A stretch of 64,000 bases of DNA from DASPOJ01 sp963819015 (GCA_963819015.1 CAWFUN010000007.1:248001-312000), one strand, 5' to 3'. Shown: positions 8,334-18,225, counted from the stretch's first letter. Made by a program: numbers and translations. The notes: generated by a model not told the origin, from the letters alone.

Positions 8334-9611
8334 ATGACTGCTTCTACCCAGAGCCGGCCCGAGCCGGCAAGAACGATCGCGCCCCACGGCGGCACTTTGG
8401 TGAACCGTGTCGTGCCTCAGGACCGGCGCGAGGAAGCGCGAAAAGAAGCCGCGAGCCTGCGGCCGATTGCGATTAGCGCGCGCGCGGCCAGCGACGCGCT
8501 CTTGATCGCCACCGGGGGCTTCAGCCCGCTACAAGGGTTTCTCGGGTACGAATCCGCAAAATCCGTGGTGGAAACCATGAGCCTGCGCGACGGCACGCTC
8601 TGGCCGCTTCCGGTGCTGTTGCAACTGGATCGCGAGCGGACCGATGGAATCCGCCTCGGGACTCGCGTCGCTCTCACAATCGAGGGCGAATTGGCCGCCA
8701 CGCTCGAAGTCAGCGACCGCTTCGCCGTGCCCCGCCACGACTGGGCGGCGAAGGTCTACGGCACGCGCGACGAAAAACATCCCGGCGTCGCGGCGCTCTT
8801 GTCTTCAGGCGAGATCGCGCTGGGCGGCACGATTGAATGGTTCTCGAAGCCGCGATTGGCCGATCTCCCCGGAGAGTGGCAGACGCCGGCCGAGCTGCGC
8901 GCCGAAATTGAGGAGCGCGGCTGGCGCACGCTCGCGGGATTTCAGACGCGCAATCCCGTCCATCGCGCGCATGAATACGTGCTGCGCACGGCGATGGAAG
9001 TGACCGACGGTTTGCTGCTGCACCCGCTGGTCGGCGAGACGAAGGCGGAAGACCTGCCGGCTTCCTTGCGACTGCGATGCTATCGCGCCCTGCTTGACAA
9101 TTATCTTCCGCGCGAACGCGTGCTGTTTGCCGTCATGCCTGCGTGGATGCGGTACGCCGGCCCGCGGGAAGCGATCTTCCACGCGCTCGTTCGCAAGAAT
9201 TTCGGCTGTACGCATTTCCTGGTCGGACGCGATCACGCCGGCGTCGGCACGTACTACGGCCCTTTCGACGCGCACCACTTGCTGCGCTCCGTCGCCGGCC
9301 GCGGGCTCGAGATCCAGCCGATCTTCTTCGATGAAATCTTCTATTGCGGCCGCTGCGGCTCGATGGCCAGCAAGAAGACGTGCGCGCATCCGAAGGAGGA
9401 TCACCTGAGCTTGAGCGGCACGGAAGTCCGGCGCCGTTTGCGTGAGGGACTGCCGCTGCCGGTGGAATTCACGCGGCCCGAAGTCGCGGCGATTCTCTCC
9501 GAGGCGTTTCGCGAGTCCGTGGAAGAGAGCAGGCCCGGCGCGGGCAGCCAGCCCGCTGCCGTGGCCCGGACGGCCCAGAGTGGCGGGGCACAGGAGGAAG
9601 CGCGTGCTTGA
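8334..9611 (+). CDS. sat: Sulfate adenylyltransferase (ATP sulfurylase)
   Basis: A 425-aa cytoplasmic enzyme that activates sulfate with ATP to adenosine 5'-phosphosulfate (APS). It carries the active-site motifs QTRNPVH (from residue 204), HRAH (210-213) and GRDHAGVG, plus Cys residues in YCGRCGSM and KKTCAH typical of bacterial Sat. A GGAGGA site lies ten bases before the ATG at 8334. It is the monomeric Sat type, not CysDN. The next genes encode a permease and an APS reductase, and no APS kinase is present, so sulfate is reduced directly from APS. Expression is probably controlled by the upstream cysteine attenuator. The last ~35 residues are low-complexity. Confidence 0.96.
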   Translation: MTASTQSRPEPARTIAPHGGTLVNRVVPQDRREEARKEAASLRPIAISARAASDALLIATGGFSPLQGFLGYESAKSVVETMSLRDGTLWPLPVLLQLDRERTDGIRLGTRVALTIEGELAATLEVSDRFAVPRHDWAAKVYGTRDEKHPGVAALLSSGEIALGGTIEWFSKPRLADLPGEWQTPAELRAEIEERGWRTLAGFQTRNPVHRAHEYVLRTAMEVTDGLLLHPLVGETKAEDLPASLRLRCYRALLDNYLPRERVLFAVMPAWMRYAGPREAIFHALVRKNFGCTHFLVGRDHAGVGTYYGPFDAHHLLRSVAGRGLEIQPIFFDEIFYCGRCGSMASKKTCAHPKEDHLSLSGTEVRRRLREGLPLPVEFTRPEVAAILSEAFRESVEESRPGAGSQPAAVARTAQSGGAQEEARA

Positions 9612-10453
9612 AGTTCTCCTTGGTCTGGTGGGCGGCGTTTTGGTGGGCGCAACGGGTTCGGGTTTCGGCGTCCTGATCACACCGCTGCTCTTCTCGATGG
9701 GCTATAGCTGGCCGGTCGCCGTGGGAACGACGCTGGGCGTGCTGGTCGCCACGAAATTCGCGGGCGCGGTGACGCACCATCAACTCGGCCACTTGCCAAA
9801 GCGAAACATCTGGCTGCTGCTCGCCGGCGGTCTGACCGGCACATTCGCAGCGGGAATCGCGGCAGTCTCTCTTTCTCACGTTGCGGCGGCGTCCTGGTCA
9901 ACCGCCAGCGCCGAAGGCGATCACTGGCTGACGCGACTGGTCGGGGTCTTGCTGCTCGGCATCGGCGGGTTCGCTCTCGGCCAGGGCCTGTGGAGCAAAC
10001 CCGGTAAATCTGTCGTGACGGATGCAGCTTCCGACCTGCCAGTGCTGGGAAGCGATGATTCACTTTCCGCGATCGCGCCCGGCACCGCCAGACATCAACT
10101 GCGCCGCGCGGCCCTGTTCGCGGCGGGCCTCGGCACCGGAGCGGGCATGACATTGACGTCGGCCAGGCTCAGGCAGCGTGCTGGTTCCGGTTCTCGCGTT
10201 GGTTACGGATTGGACGCCCTCGCAACTGGCTGCGGCGAGCAACGTGTTCGGAGTGGTGGTGGGAGGATTCGGAGTTCTGCTTTTCTCGCATGCGGGCCAG
10301 TTTTCCTGGCCGTTGTTCGCCAAGGTTCTCATCGGGACTCTGCCGGGGCTGTACGCCGGTGCGATTCTCTCCCGCCATATCAAGCGGAGTTGGCTGCTTT
10401 GCGGACTTGGCACAATCGCGCTGGTAATCGGCGTCCACCTGTTTTTCAAATAA
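9604..10453 (+). CDS. TauE/SafE-family permease, one-base frame break
   Basis: A GTG at 9604, six bases after an AGGAGGA and overlapping the sat stop, opens a multi-helix membrane protein of the TauE/SafE family. These proteins move sulfite, sulfonates or sulfate. The N-terminal half has the family glycine pattern (GGVLVGATGSGFGVLITPLL). The reading frame is lost near 10160-10170 and resumes one base later with the repeated-half motif GSGSVLVPVLALVTDW, which runs to the stop at 10453. Removing one base restores a ~282-aa protein of normal length. Its place between sat and the APS reductase suggests uptake of sulfate or export of sulfite. A real pseudogene cannot be excluded. Confidence 0.85.
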
Positions 10454-10488
10454 GTACGCACGAACCATCCACAAGGAGAAACACTCGA

Positions 10489-11184
10489 ATGGAAGCGTTA
10501 CTGCAGGAAGTCGCATCGAAACAAACGGAAGCGGAAGCGCTCAGCGCGGCGGAAATCATCCGCTGGGGGATCGAACGCTTCGGCTCGAATCTCTCGGTGG
10601 CATCGAGCTTCGGCGCCGAAGACGTCGTCCTGATCGAGCTGGCCGCGCGCACGGGAAAAGCGTTTCGCGTCTTCACCCTCGACACGGATTTTCTTTTCCC
10701 CGAGACTTACGCGTTGATTGACGACATCGAGACCCGTTACAACATCAAGGTCGAGCGCACGCGCCCCGCGTTGACGCCCATCGAGCAGGCCGCCGCGCAC
10801 GGCGAAGCGCTTTGGGGCCGCGAGCCGAATCTGTGTTGCCAGATCCGCAAAGTCGATCCGCTGAAGAAATATCTCAGCGGCCTCAAGGCGTGGATCACCG
10901 GCATTCGCCGCGATCAGACTCCGCAGCGCGCCAACGCCAAGAAAGTGGATTGGGACGCCGGCTTCGGTCTGGTCAAGCTGAATCCGCTTGCGGATTGGAC
11001 TTCCGATCACGTGTGGAATTTCATCCGCGAAAACAAAGTTCCCTACAATCCGCTGCACGATCAGAACTACCCGAGCATCGGTTGCACCTACTGCACGAGG
11101 CAAGTGATGCCGGGCGAAGATCCGCGCGCGGGCCGCTGGTCCGGCTTCGCCAAGAAAGAGTGCGGCCTGCACGCGAAAGAGTAG
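10489..11184 (+). CDS. cysH: Assimilatory APS reductase, [4Fe-4S] type
   Basis: A 231-aa cytoplasmic enzyme of the CysH family that reduces adenylylsulfate to sulfite with thioredoxin. The cluster ligands Cys116-Cys117 (NLCCQIRK) and Cys199/Cys202 (GCTYC) mark it as the iron-sulfur APS reductase rather than the cluster-free PAPS reductase. The catalytic Cys lies in KKECGLH (residue 225). The nucleotide site shows ASSFGAED and TLDTDFLFPET. AAGGAG precedes the ATG at 10489. It begins 35 bases after the permease, so sat, permease and cysH form one operon. A sulfite reductase is not in this window, but siroheme-synthesis genes are (14-19 kb). Confidence 0.95.
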   Translation: MEALLQEVASKQTEAEALSAAEIIRWGIERFGSNLSVASSFGAEDVVLIELAARTGKAFRVFTLDTDFLFPETYALIDDIETRYNIKVERTRPALTPIEQAAAHGEALWGREPNLCCQIRKVDPLKKYLSGLKAWITGIRRDQTPQRANAKKVDWDAGFGLVKLNPLADWTSDHVWNFIRENKVPYNPLHDQNYPSIGCTYCTRQVMPGEDPRAGRWSGFAKKECGLHAKE

Positions 11185-11486
11185 CCGGCTGCTTCAGTGC
11201 CAGCGGGATGTGGAACCACATCAGCATACCGGGTGCGTTGATCAATGGCCTTGCCTGCGCTTCCTCGCGTAGGCAAGGCTGCGGTATTAGAGGGTTCATA
11301 ATGGTTTCCGCTCTCAGCTAAAGCGGCTTTCTTTTCCGCAAGACGAAGTGCTTGCCTTCTCGCGTTTCCTCCCGGCACACCGAAGGTTCCTCATTGGAAG
11401 CAGGACCGAAGCGCTACTCCAACGCGCGATAAAACCCCTGTTAAACTAACTTGAAGATAAACACCCCGGCCTGCTTTGGAGGTCCC
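11185..11486. other. Intergenic region with two small palindromes
   Basis: No gene is supported here. GATGTGG/CCACATC arms (11208-11223) and an arm pair around CCTTGCCT/AGGCAAGG (11248-11279) could form hairpins after the sulfur operon, but neither has a T-tract. GGAGG at 11478-11482 serves the next gene. Confidence 0.5.
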
Positions 11487-13934
11487 ATGTCTCGTCGCGT
11501 CATGCGTCTTTCCGTCTTTCTTCTAATTTTCTCGTGCTCTCTCTCCATGTCGGCCTCCGAAACTGCGCCCAGGCCTCTCGAGGCGAGCGAATTGCTTGCC
11601 CTCGTTGCGGGGGGCACAATGCCGGAAAACGTGGTGCACGAAATCGCCACGGACGGACTGGCGTTCCGCCCGGATGATTTCTACCGGTCGTTGTTGAAAA
11701 CCGCGGGCGCGAACGAAAACGAGCTGGCCGCCCTGAAAGCCGCGAAAGTTGCGAACGAGCAAACGCCTGAAGCCGATTCGAGTAAGGAATTGCTGCAGCA
11801 TCTCTGCAATGCCGCCAGCCTCGGGAAGGACAAACACTACCCGGAGGCGGCTGCTGAGCTGAACGCAGCCCTCAAGGTAACTCAACCGTGTGCCGAATGT
11901 GGGTTCGTCATGGGTCAATTGCTCCGCGAGCAGGAACTTTGGCCCCAAGCGATAGCCGTGTACCAGGAAGTGTTGCAGCAGGAGCCGGATTTTCCGGACG
12001 CGCACACGAGGCTGGCCTACGTCCTGAACCGGGCGTACGACTATGAAGGGGCCTTGCGTGAAGCGAAAGCCGCGGAGGCGCAGAATCCTAACGATGCCGA
12101 AGCCCACAGGCTAGTGGGGGCAGCGCTGGAGAACATGGGGAAGCTTGGCGCAGCCGAACCGGAATTGAAGGAAGCGTTGCGCCTGAAGCCTGATTACGGA
12201 CCCGTGCATCGCGACCTAGGGGTCCTGTTCTACGATAAAAAGGATTGGGACGATGCCATCCTGGAGTACAAGAAAACTCTTGCTCTCAATCCGGCCGATA
12301 CCGACGCCCACTACTATCTAGGCATTGTCTATGGCCAGAAAGGGGATCACGATTCCGCGATCCGCGAATACCGCGAGGCCAAGCGTTTGGATCCTCAAAG
12401 GTACGATGTACGGCAGAATCTTGGCGCTGAACTCATGAGGCGCGGTCTGTACGCCGAGGCTGTCGCGGAGCTTCGAAAGCTTGAATTGATGTTTCCCGAT
12501 GCTGAGATGTGCCACGCATGGTTGGGATTGGCCCTTTTTGATTCCGGGGACTTTCAAGGAGCCGAAAAAGAAGATCAGACAGCAATCCATCTGGACCCAT
12601 CCGACCCCCTCCCTCATCTAGGTCTTGGTGACATCCGAGAAGAGCAGAAGAACTACGATGCCGCGTTGCGAGAATACCGTGCCGCTGAAAAGTTGGATGA
12701 CACGGATGCCAGCGCTTACTGGGGCGCAGGCCGTGCCTTGATCGCGAAGAAGGATTTTGCCGGCGCCATCGAAGAACTCAAGCAGGGTGAGAGTTTGCAG
12801 CCCGCTAATCCGAGCATGCACGATCTTCTCGGCCAGGCCCTGGCGGGGTCGGGAAATCTCGAAGCTGCAATTGACGAGTTTCAGCAGTCGGTAGCGCTCA
12901 ACTCCAGGCAACCGCTCGTCATGCTGGAACTGGCGGGTGCGTTGGAGAAGAAGGGGGATTGGGTTGAGGCAATGGTTGAGTACCACAAAGCGGCAACTGC
13001 CCACGCGGACGAGAAGCTGCTGACCGGGGTGATTTACATCGATCAGCCGGATCCTCAAACTGAATACAAGGCCGCGCAAGCGCGGTTTGAAGAGCACATC
13101 GCCTCCCTGAAGTCTGCAGGAAAAACCGACGAAGCCAGAAGTCTGGAAGCGCGCCTTAGCAGCATGGAAGCGGAGCCGAACCTCGCGAGTCAATTGGACG
13201 CGGCGCTGAATTCGGCTTCCCAAGCGCTGAAGGAGCAGAACATCGCGGAGGCAATCAAGGACTACAAGCAGGCCGTCGCAATCGCGGAGCAAATACACCC
13301 GCACGACCAACGGCTGGTCATGGCCATCAATTACCTGGGGATGATGTATACGGGACGAGACTTTGCGAATGCGCAAATCACCTACGAGCGCGAACTCAAG
13401 GTCTCGGAAGAAATCTACGGCCCGCAATCCCCCGATACCGCGCTCCCACTTCAGTCCCTCGGAAACAACGCATTCTTTCAGAAAGACTATGCCTCCGCAG
13501 AGAAATTCTATTCCCGGGCGGTGCAAGTAAATGAAATGGCCTTCGGACTGAACAGCGAGCCCGTTGCGGATGCGCTGGCGATGAGGGGCCAGGTGTACAC
13601 CTCAGAAGAAATGTACGACAAAGCTGAAGCGGATCTGTTGCGCGCGGTCAGCATTAAGAAGTCCACTTCTTCGCAAAATGAGGTGGGCCTCGTCGTCCCC
13701 TTGGGATCCTTGTGCAGCTTGTACGATGCCTGGGGAAAACCGGACAAAGCCGAGCCGTGCGATCGCCAGCTGCTCGCAATAATGGAGAAACAATATGGGC
13801 CGAATAGCCCCCTGCTCTCGTCAATCCTGGGGAGCGAAGCCGTGGCGCTTCGTACCCTTGGCCGTCCCGACGAAGCCGCGGACGTAGAGAAACGAATCAA
13901 CGCGATCCGGACAGCTATGCAGACAAGTCAGTAG
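11487..13934 (+). CDS. Exported tetratricopeptide-repeat protein
   Basis: An 815-aa protein. The ATG at 11487 follows GGAGG by four bases and opens a signal peptide (MRLSVFLLIFSCSLSMSASE). Residues ~100-520 are tandem ~34-residue TPRs with the W-LG-Y-A-P pattern, for example DAHYYLGIVYGQKGDHDSAI. After a linker come ~42-residue repeats like those of kinesin light chain (SAEKFYSRAVQVNEMAFG, KAEADLLRAVSIKK). It probably scaffolds protein complexes in the periplasm or on the inner membrane face. The partner is unknown, and neighbouring genes give no clue. Confidence 0.85.
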   Translation: MSRRVMRLSVFLLIFSCSLSMSASETAPRPLEASELLALVAGGTMPENVVHEIATDGLAFRPDDFYRSLLKTAGANENELAALKAAKVANEQTPEADSSKELLQHLCNAASLGKDKHYPEAAAELNAALKVTQPCAECGFVMGQLLREQELWPQAIAVYQEVLQQEPDFPDAHTRLAYVLNRAYDYEGALREAKAAEAQNPNDAEAHRLVGAALENMGKLGAAEPELKEALRLKPDYGPVHRDLGVLFYDKKDWDDAILEYKKTLALNPADTDAHYYLGIVYGQKGDHDSAIREYREAKRLDPQRYDVRQNLGAELMRRGLYAEAVAELRKLELMFPDAEMCHAWLGLALFDSGDFQGAEKEDQTAIHLDPSDPLPHLGLGDIREEQKNYDAALREYRAAEKLDDTDASAYWGAGRALIAKKDFAGAIEELKQGESLQPANPSMHDLLGQALAGSGNLEAAIDEFQQSVALNSRQPLVMLELAGALEKKGDWVEAMVEYHKAATAHADEKLLTGVIYIDQPDPQTEYKAAQARFEEHIASLKSAGKTDEARSLEARLSSMEAEPNLASQLDAALNSASQALKEQNIAEAIKDYKQAVAIAEQIHPHDQRLVMAINYLGMMYTGRDFANAQITYERELKVSEEIYGPQSPDTALPLQSLGNNAFFQKDYASAEKFYSRAVQVNEMAFGLNSEPVADALAMRGQVYTSEEMYDKAEADLLRAVSIKKSTSSQNEVGLVVPLGSLCSLYDAWGKPDKAEPCDRQLLAIMEKQYGPNSPLLSSILGSEAVALRTLGRPDEAADVEKRINAIRTAMQTSQ

Positions 13935-14048
13935 CAGTGGGACGCGCGCACGGCGGGAGCCTGGCCTGGCCCCGCGTCGGGAGATACGATCTGCGGCTTC
14001 CCTTTCTGTTTCTTTGCGATTAGGCTCTCCTCCGAGGCCGCTGAGAAA

Positions 14049-14915
14049 ATGCCGAATGCGACATTTGGCGGATTGCGGGTGCTTTCACTCGAAAGCCGCC
14101 GCGCGCAGGAAATCGGCACGCTCATCGCAAACTATGGGGGCGAGCCGGTGGTCGCCCCCGCCCTTCGCGAAGTTCCACTTGAATCCAACACACTAGCCCT
14201 CGCGTTCGCGGACGCGTTGATCCGCGGCGAATTCGATCTGGTGATCCTGCTCACGGGAACCGGCACACGCGCGCTCGCCGGAGTCGTCGAATGCGCGGGC
14301 AAGAGCGAGGCTTTTCTCGACGCGCTGCGCCGCGTGCCCGTTGTCGTACGGGGGCCGAAACCTCTCGCGGTGCTGCGTGAGCTGAACGTGCCCGCGGCCA
14401 TCGCGGTTCCCGAGCCAAACACGTGGCGCGAATTGCTTCGCGCTCTTGATGACGGCGCTGCGGAAAAGGGCATCGCGATTCGCGGCGCGCGCATTGCGGT
14501 GCAGGAGTACGGCGTCTCGAATCCGGAGTTGCTCGCCGGCCTCAACGAGCGCGGCGCGCGCGTCGTGCGCGTTCCCGTGTACCAGTGGGCGCTGCCCGAA
14601 GATCTCGCCCCGCTGGAGAACGCGATTCGCGCGATTTGCGAGCGGCGCCTCGACATCGTGCTCTTCACCACAAGCGTCCAGTTGACGCACATGATGCAAG
14701 TTGCGAAGGTGATGGATTTGGAAGCCGCACTGCGCCGCGGCCTGAACGGAATGGTGATCGCATCGATCGGTCCAAGCACGACGGAATCGCTTCGCCATCA
14801 GGGTCTCGCGCCCGATCTTGAGCCGGTGCATCCGAAGATGGGTTTTCTCGTCGAGCTCGCGGCTGCGCAGGGCCCAAGCCTGCTTGCGGCAAAACGCAAA
14901 CCTTCACAAAATTGA
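14049..14915 (+). CDS. hemD: Uroporphyrinogen-III synthase
   Basis: A 288-aa cytoplasmic protein of the HemD fold: two Rossmann-like lobes beginning GGLRVLSLESRRAQEIGTLI, with the conserved VLFTTSVQLTHM and IASIGPSTTESLRHQG segments. It closes and rearranges hydroxymethylbilane to uroporphyrinogen III, the branch point to heme, siroheme and cobalamin. The hemD family is poorly conserved, but this layout is recognisable. Nearby genes on the other strand encode the uroporphyrinogen methyltransferase and precorrin-2 dehydrogenase, so the locus supports siroheme synthesis. No hemC or hemB lies in the window. Confidence 0.85.
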   Translation: MPNATFGGLRVLSLESRRAQEIGTLIANYGGEPVVAPALREVPLESNTLALAFADALIRGEFDLVILLTGTGTRALAGVVECAGKSEAFLDALRRVPVVVRGPKPLAVLRELNVPAAIAVPEPNTWRELLRALDDGAAEKGIAIRGARIAVQEYGVSNPELLAGLNERGARVVRVPVYQWALPEDLAPLENAIRAICERRLDIVLFTTSVQLTHMMQVAKVMDLEAALRRGLNGMVIASIGPSTTESLRHQGLAPDLEPVHPKMGFLVELAAAQGPSLLAAKRKPSQN

Positions 14916-15064
14916 AACGCTCTCTTAATAGTGGGGCATTTCGGCAAGCTAATGAAACCAAGCGGCTTACGCGGCTTGCAGGCGATTGCAATTCGAAAAA
15001 ATCGGACGCAAGAAACGAAGATTTGCGTTGGACAGTCCGGCCGTGCAACGACTAACGTTGTTGC

Positions 15065-15796
15065 ATGGATACCAGCTCAGTAGCTGTGCTCGACGCACCC
15101 GAGATAGAACTCCTACACGCGATCTCCAGCAGCTTTGCAGCATCGGATTCGCTGCACAATGTGCTGGGGCAAGTCGTCAACTTCATTTCCACCCTGGTCA
15201 AATGCGATTCGTGCTTCATCTATGTCCTGGAAGGCAATGATCTGGTCTTGCGCGGTTCGAAGAACCCTCATCCGGAAGTCGAGGTTGTGGATCGGCTGAG
15301 GCTGCGCGTCGGGCAGGGCATCACCGGATGGGTCGCGCAACATAAACAACCCGTGGCGGTCCCGCGAAACGCGGCGCGCGATCCGCGTTTCCAAGTGTTC
15401 AACGAACTCCCGGAAGATCATTTCGAAGCATTTCTTTCCGTCCCCTTGCTTTGCCGGAACAAGCTGGTGGGCGTCATCAACGTTCAGCATCGCCAGCCGC
15501 ACCACCACACCAAGCGGCAAATCCAAATCATCTCGACGGTCGGCTTTCTGGTCGGCGCCGAAATCGAAATGGCGCGCCTGGAGAATGAGAACTCCGAGCT
15601 CTCCGAGCGCCTGGAAACTCGCAAGGTTGTGGAACGCGCGAAGGGGATTCTGCAGCGCGAGCTCAAAATGACGGAGGAAGAAGCGTACCTATCACTTCAG
15701 CGACAAAGCCGCCAGAGGCGCAAACCGATGAAGGAGATCGCCGAGGCCATCGTCCTGAGCGAGGAAGTACGCCGGGCCCAACCTTCGGTCTCGTAG
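15065..15796 (+). CDS. GAF-ANTAR transcription antitermination regulator
   Basis: A 243-aa soluble regulator. Residues ~10-165 are a GAF domain (LRVGQGITGWVAQHKQPVAV, FLSVPLLCRNKLVGVINVQH). A short coiled coil (~170-190) follows, then a C-terminal ANTAR domain with RKVVERAKGILQ, EEEAYLSLQRQSRQ and MKEIAEAI. ANTAR proteins bind paired RNA hairpins and prevent intrinsic termination, often of nitrogen-assimilation genes. The ligand of this GAF domain is unknown. A short stem (CAACG/CGTTG) sits directly before the ATG, and no clear ribosome site is seen. Genes for PII and glutamine synthetase within 8 kb make a nitrogen role plausible (inference). Confidence 0.9.
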   Translation: MDTSSVAVLDAPEIELLHAISSSFAASDSLHNVLGQVVNFISTLVKCDSCFIYVLEGNDLVLRGSKNPHPEVEVVDRLRLRVGQGITGWVAQHKQPVAVPRNAARDPRFQVFNELPEDHFEAFLSVPLLCRNKLVGVINVQHRQPHHHTKRQIQIISTVGFLVGAEIEMARLENENSELSERLETRKVVERAKGILQRELKMTEEEAYLSLQRQSRQRRKPMKEIAEAIVLSEEVRRAQPSVS

Positions 15797-15806
15797 AAGA
15801 GCGCGC

Positions 15807-16694
15807 TCAGTCCTCTGAATGGAGACGAGTGGCGGATTCCAGCTTTGGGGGAATCGCGTCTTCGGATTCCCCAAGCCGAATCTCGAAGAAGCCCCCGAGC
15901 GTGGGATCACGTTTCGCGGCGAGATTCCGAAGAAGTTCCGCGCGTGTCGTTGCGGCTTTCCCGGATACCGCGCGCGTCCCGGCTACGTCGCCCAGGATCA
16001 AGAGCGACGGGGCCGGCAACTTGGGCAACTTCGACATCTCGAAGAGAGTCGTGCGAATCATCCGCTGGTCCGCCAAGCCGGCGCGAGAAATCAGCAAGCA
16101 AGGCGTCTTCGGCCCGAGACCGCTTTGCATCAACTCGGCCACGTGCCGGGAAGCGTCCTCGCCCGGCATGTAAACGACAAAGGTCGTGTCCGGCGTCGCG
16201 AGATCGCCCCAGCCGAGGCCGTCCTTTTGACGCGAGTGGTGATTGGTCACGAAGACCAGGCGCGACGCCAACCTGCGATCCGTGAGCGGAATCTGCGCCG
16301 CCGCCGCGGCCGCGAATGCGGCTGAGATACCGGGCACAATTTCAAATTCAATTCCCGCTTCGCGCAGCGCATCCATTTCCTCACCGGCGCGGCCAAAGAC
16401 CAGCGGATCGCCGCCCTTCAAACGCACCACAGTCAGACCCTGCAGAGCGTAGAAGATCAGCCGCCTGGCAATTCCCTCTTGAGTGATGACGGCTCTGCGG
16501 CAGCGCTTGCCGACGTTTTGCACTCTCGCGCCCGCCGGAACGAGTTCGAGCACATCGGGTGAGATGAGATCGTCGTGGAGCACAACGTCGGCCGAGCGGA
16601 GCAGCCGCGCCGCACGCAGCGTCAGCAGCTCACGGTCGCCGGGCCCCGCGCCCACGATATAGACCTTACCCGGAATGGTGAAACGCCGATTCAT
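15807..16694 (-). CDS. cobA: Uroporphyrinogen-III C-methyltransferase
   Basis: A 295-aa SAM-dependent enzyme that methylates uroporphyrinogen III at C2 and C7 to precorrin-2. The family motifs are all present: YIVGAGPGDRELLTL, LKGGDPLVFGRAGEE, VVPGISAAFAAAA and PLTDRR, with the VTNHH and YMPG segments later. The ATG at 16694 follows GAGGTGGGCC and gives the normal family start. The ~45 C-terminal residues after the methyltransferase fold are unremarkable. It is the last gene of the minus-strand group glnB, precorrin-2 dehydrogenase, ilvA, cobA, and works with the dehydrogenase to make siroheme. Confidence 0.92.
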   Translation of the reverse strand: MNRRFTIPGKVYIVGAGPGDRELLTLRAARLLRSADVVLHDDLISPDVLELVPAGARVQNVGKRCRRAVITQEGIARRLIFYALQGLTVVRLKGGDPLVFGRAGEEMDALREAGIEFEIVPGISAAFAAAAAAQIPLTDRRLASRLVFVTNHHSRQKDGLGWGDLATPDTTFVVYMPGEDASRHVAELMQSGLGPKTPCLLISRAGLADQRMIRTTLFEMSKLPKLPAPSLLILGDVAGTRAVSGKAATTRAELLRNLAAKRDPTLGGFFEIRLGESEDAIPPKLESATRLHSED

Positions 16695-16942
16695 GGCCCA
16701 CCTCACTTGCCGCGGAGTCAAAGACTTCTGTCGCAGGATGGAACTTCAGGGCGAAGAACCGTCAGCGGGACGAATCCGCAGCCCCACGACAGGCTATCAC
16801 GCCGGCGAGCCCTACGCCTTTGGAAAACCCAATCGGACGAATCGAAAATTGTGATGCAAGCCGGCAGCATTCCAGCGCTGGGCTCGAAGATGTTCGAAGT
16901 GCACGTACGCCCGTTGGCCCGGACTGAGCCGGAGCCAAGCCT

Positions 16943-18188
16943 TCAGACGATTCGTTCGAAGAGGTAACCCGCCGCCTTGAGCGCGGCGGTCAGCTCCTCG
17001 ACGTGTTCGGAGCCGCGCGTTTCCATGGTGAGATCGATCGCCGTGTCGCCGAACTCCACGCCGAAGTAGGCGCGATCGTAGGACGTGGCGACGATATTGG
17101 CGCGGTGTTCGGAAAGCACGCCCGTCAGCCGGTGCAGCGCGCCGGGATAGTCCGGCAGGTGCACGCGCAGGCGGATGAGCCGGCCGTCCTTCACCAGGCC
17201 GCGCTCGATGATGCGCGAGAGGATCGTGACGTCGAGATTGCCGCCGGAAACGATCACGGCGACATTCTTGCCCGGAGATTTTAACCTCCTGATTGAGCAG
17301 GGCCGCGAGCGGCGCAGCGCCCGCGCCCTCGGCGAGAATCTTCTCGCGCTCGAGGAGCAGCAGAATCGCGTTGGCAATTTCCTCTTCCTCAACGGTGACG
17401 ATTTCATCCACGTATTTCTGCACGAGCGGAAAGGTCCGATCGCCCGCTCGCCGCACCGCGATGCCGTCGGCCAGCGTGGTTGCTACGGGAAGCGTCACGG
17501 GATGGCCCACTTCGATCGCCTTCTTCATCGACGGCAGCCGTTCAGTCTGCACTCCGATAATCCGCACGCGCGGGTGGGTCTCTTTCAGCGCGCAAGCGAC
17601 GCCGCTGATCAAGCCGCCGCCGCCGATGGCCATGATTACGACTTCCAGCTCGGGCCTCTGCTCCAGCAGCTCGAGCCCCAGCGTACCCTGCCCGGCGATG
17701 ACGGCGTAATCGTCGAACGGATGCATGAAGACGAGGTTGCCCGCCTTGGAGCGCCGCAGCGCCTCGTCGCAGGCCTCGTCGTAATTGGCGCCGTGGAGAA
17801 TCACGTCGGCGCCGAATCGCCGCGTGGCCATCACTTTATTCAGCGGCGTCGCCAGCGGCATGCAGATCTGCGCGGGAATTCCCCGGCGAGTGGCATGGTA
17901 GGAAACGGCCTGGGCGTGATTGCCCGCCGATGCGGCGATCAGACCGCGGCTTCGCTCTTCTTCCGTCAAGGCAAGGATCCGGTTGAGCGCGCCGCGCTCC
18001 TTGTAGGAGCCGGTCATCTGAAGGTTTTCAAGCTTCAGGTAGACTGTGTTTCCAGTGAGCTTGGAGAATGTCTCCGAGCGTGAACAGGGCGTCTCGCGAA
18101 TCGATTCGCGGATTCGGAGTCGCGCCGCCTCGATATCCTTCAATGTGACCATGGCTTCCTTTTTCGGCTGCTTAGAAAGTGCCGCCAT
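16943..18188 (-). CDS. ilvA: Threonine ammonia-lyase with ACT domain, one-base frame break
   Basis: A PLP enzyme that deaminates threonine to 2-oxobutyrate, the first step toward isoleucine. The PLP lysine is in TGSYKERGALN. SAGNHAQAVSYHA and the phosphate-binding GGGGLISG follow. The frame breaks near 17280, where GTTAAAATCT has one A too many, and resumes as VAVIVSGGNLD. A C-terminal ACT domain (IRLRVHLPDYPGALHRLTGVL) then runs to 16943. Corrected length is ~414 aa from the ATG at 18188, or 402 from the ATG at 18152. The short single-ACT form may be only weakly feedback regulated. It sits in the glnB cluster. Confidence 0.9.
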
Positions 18189-18225
18189 CTGTTTCCCCGC
18201 CGGAACTAGAGCGCTTCCTTAGCGT

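Noticed and set aside
11248..11279. Terminator of the sulfur operon
   Set aside because: The inverted repeat is real but has no T-tract, so I list it only as a palindrome.
17175..18083. Plus-strand ORF of ~300 codons over ilvA
   Set aside because: It mirrors the ilvA coding sequence on the minus strand and has no recognisable domain.
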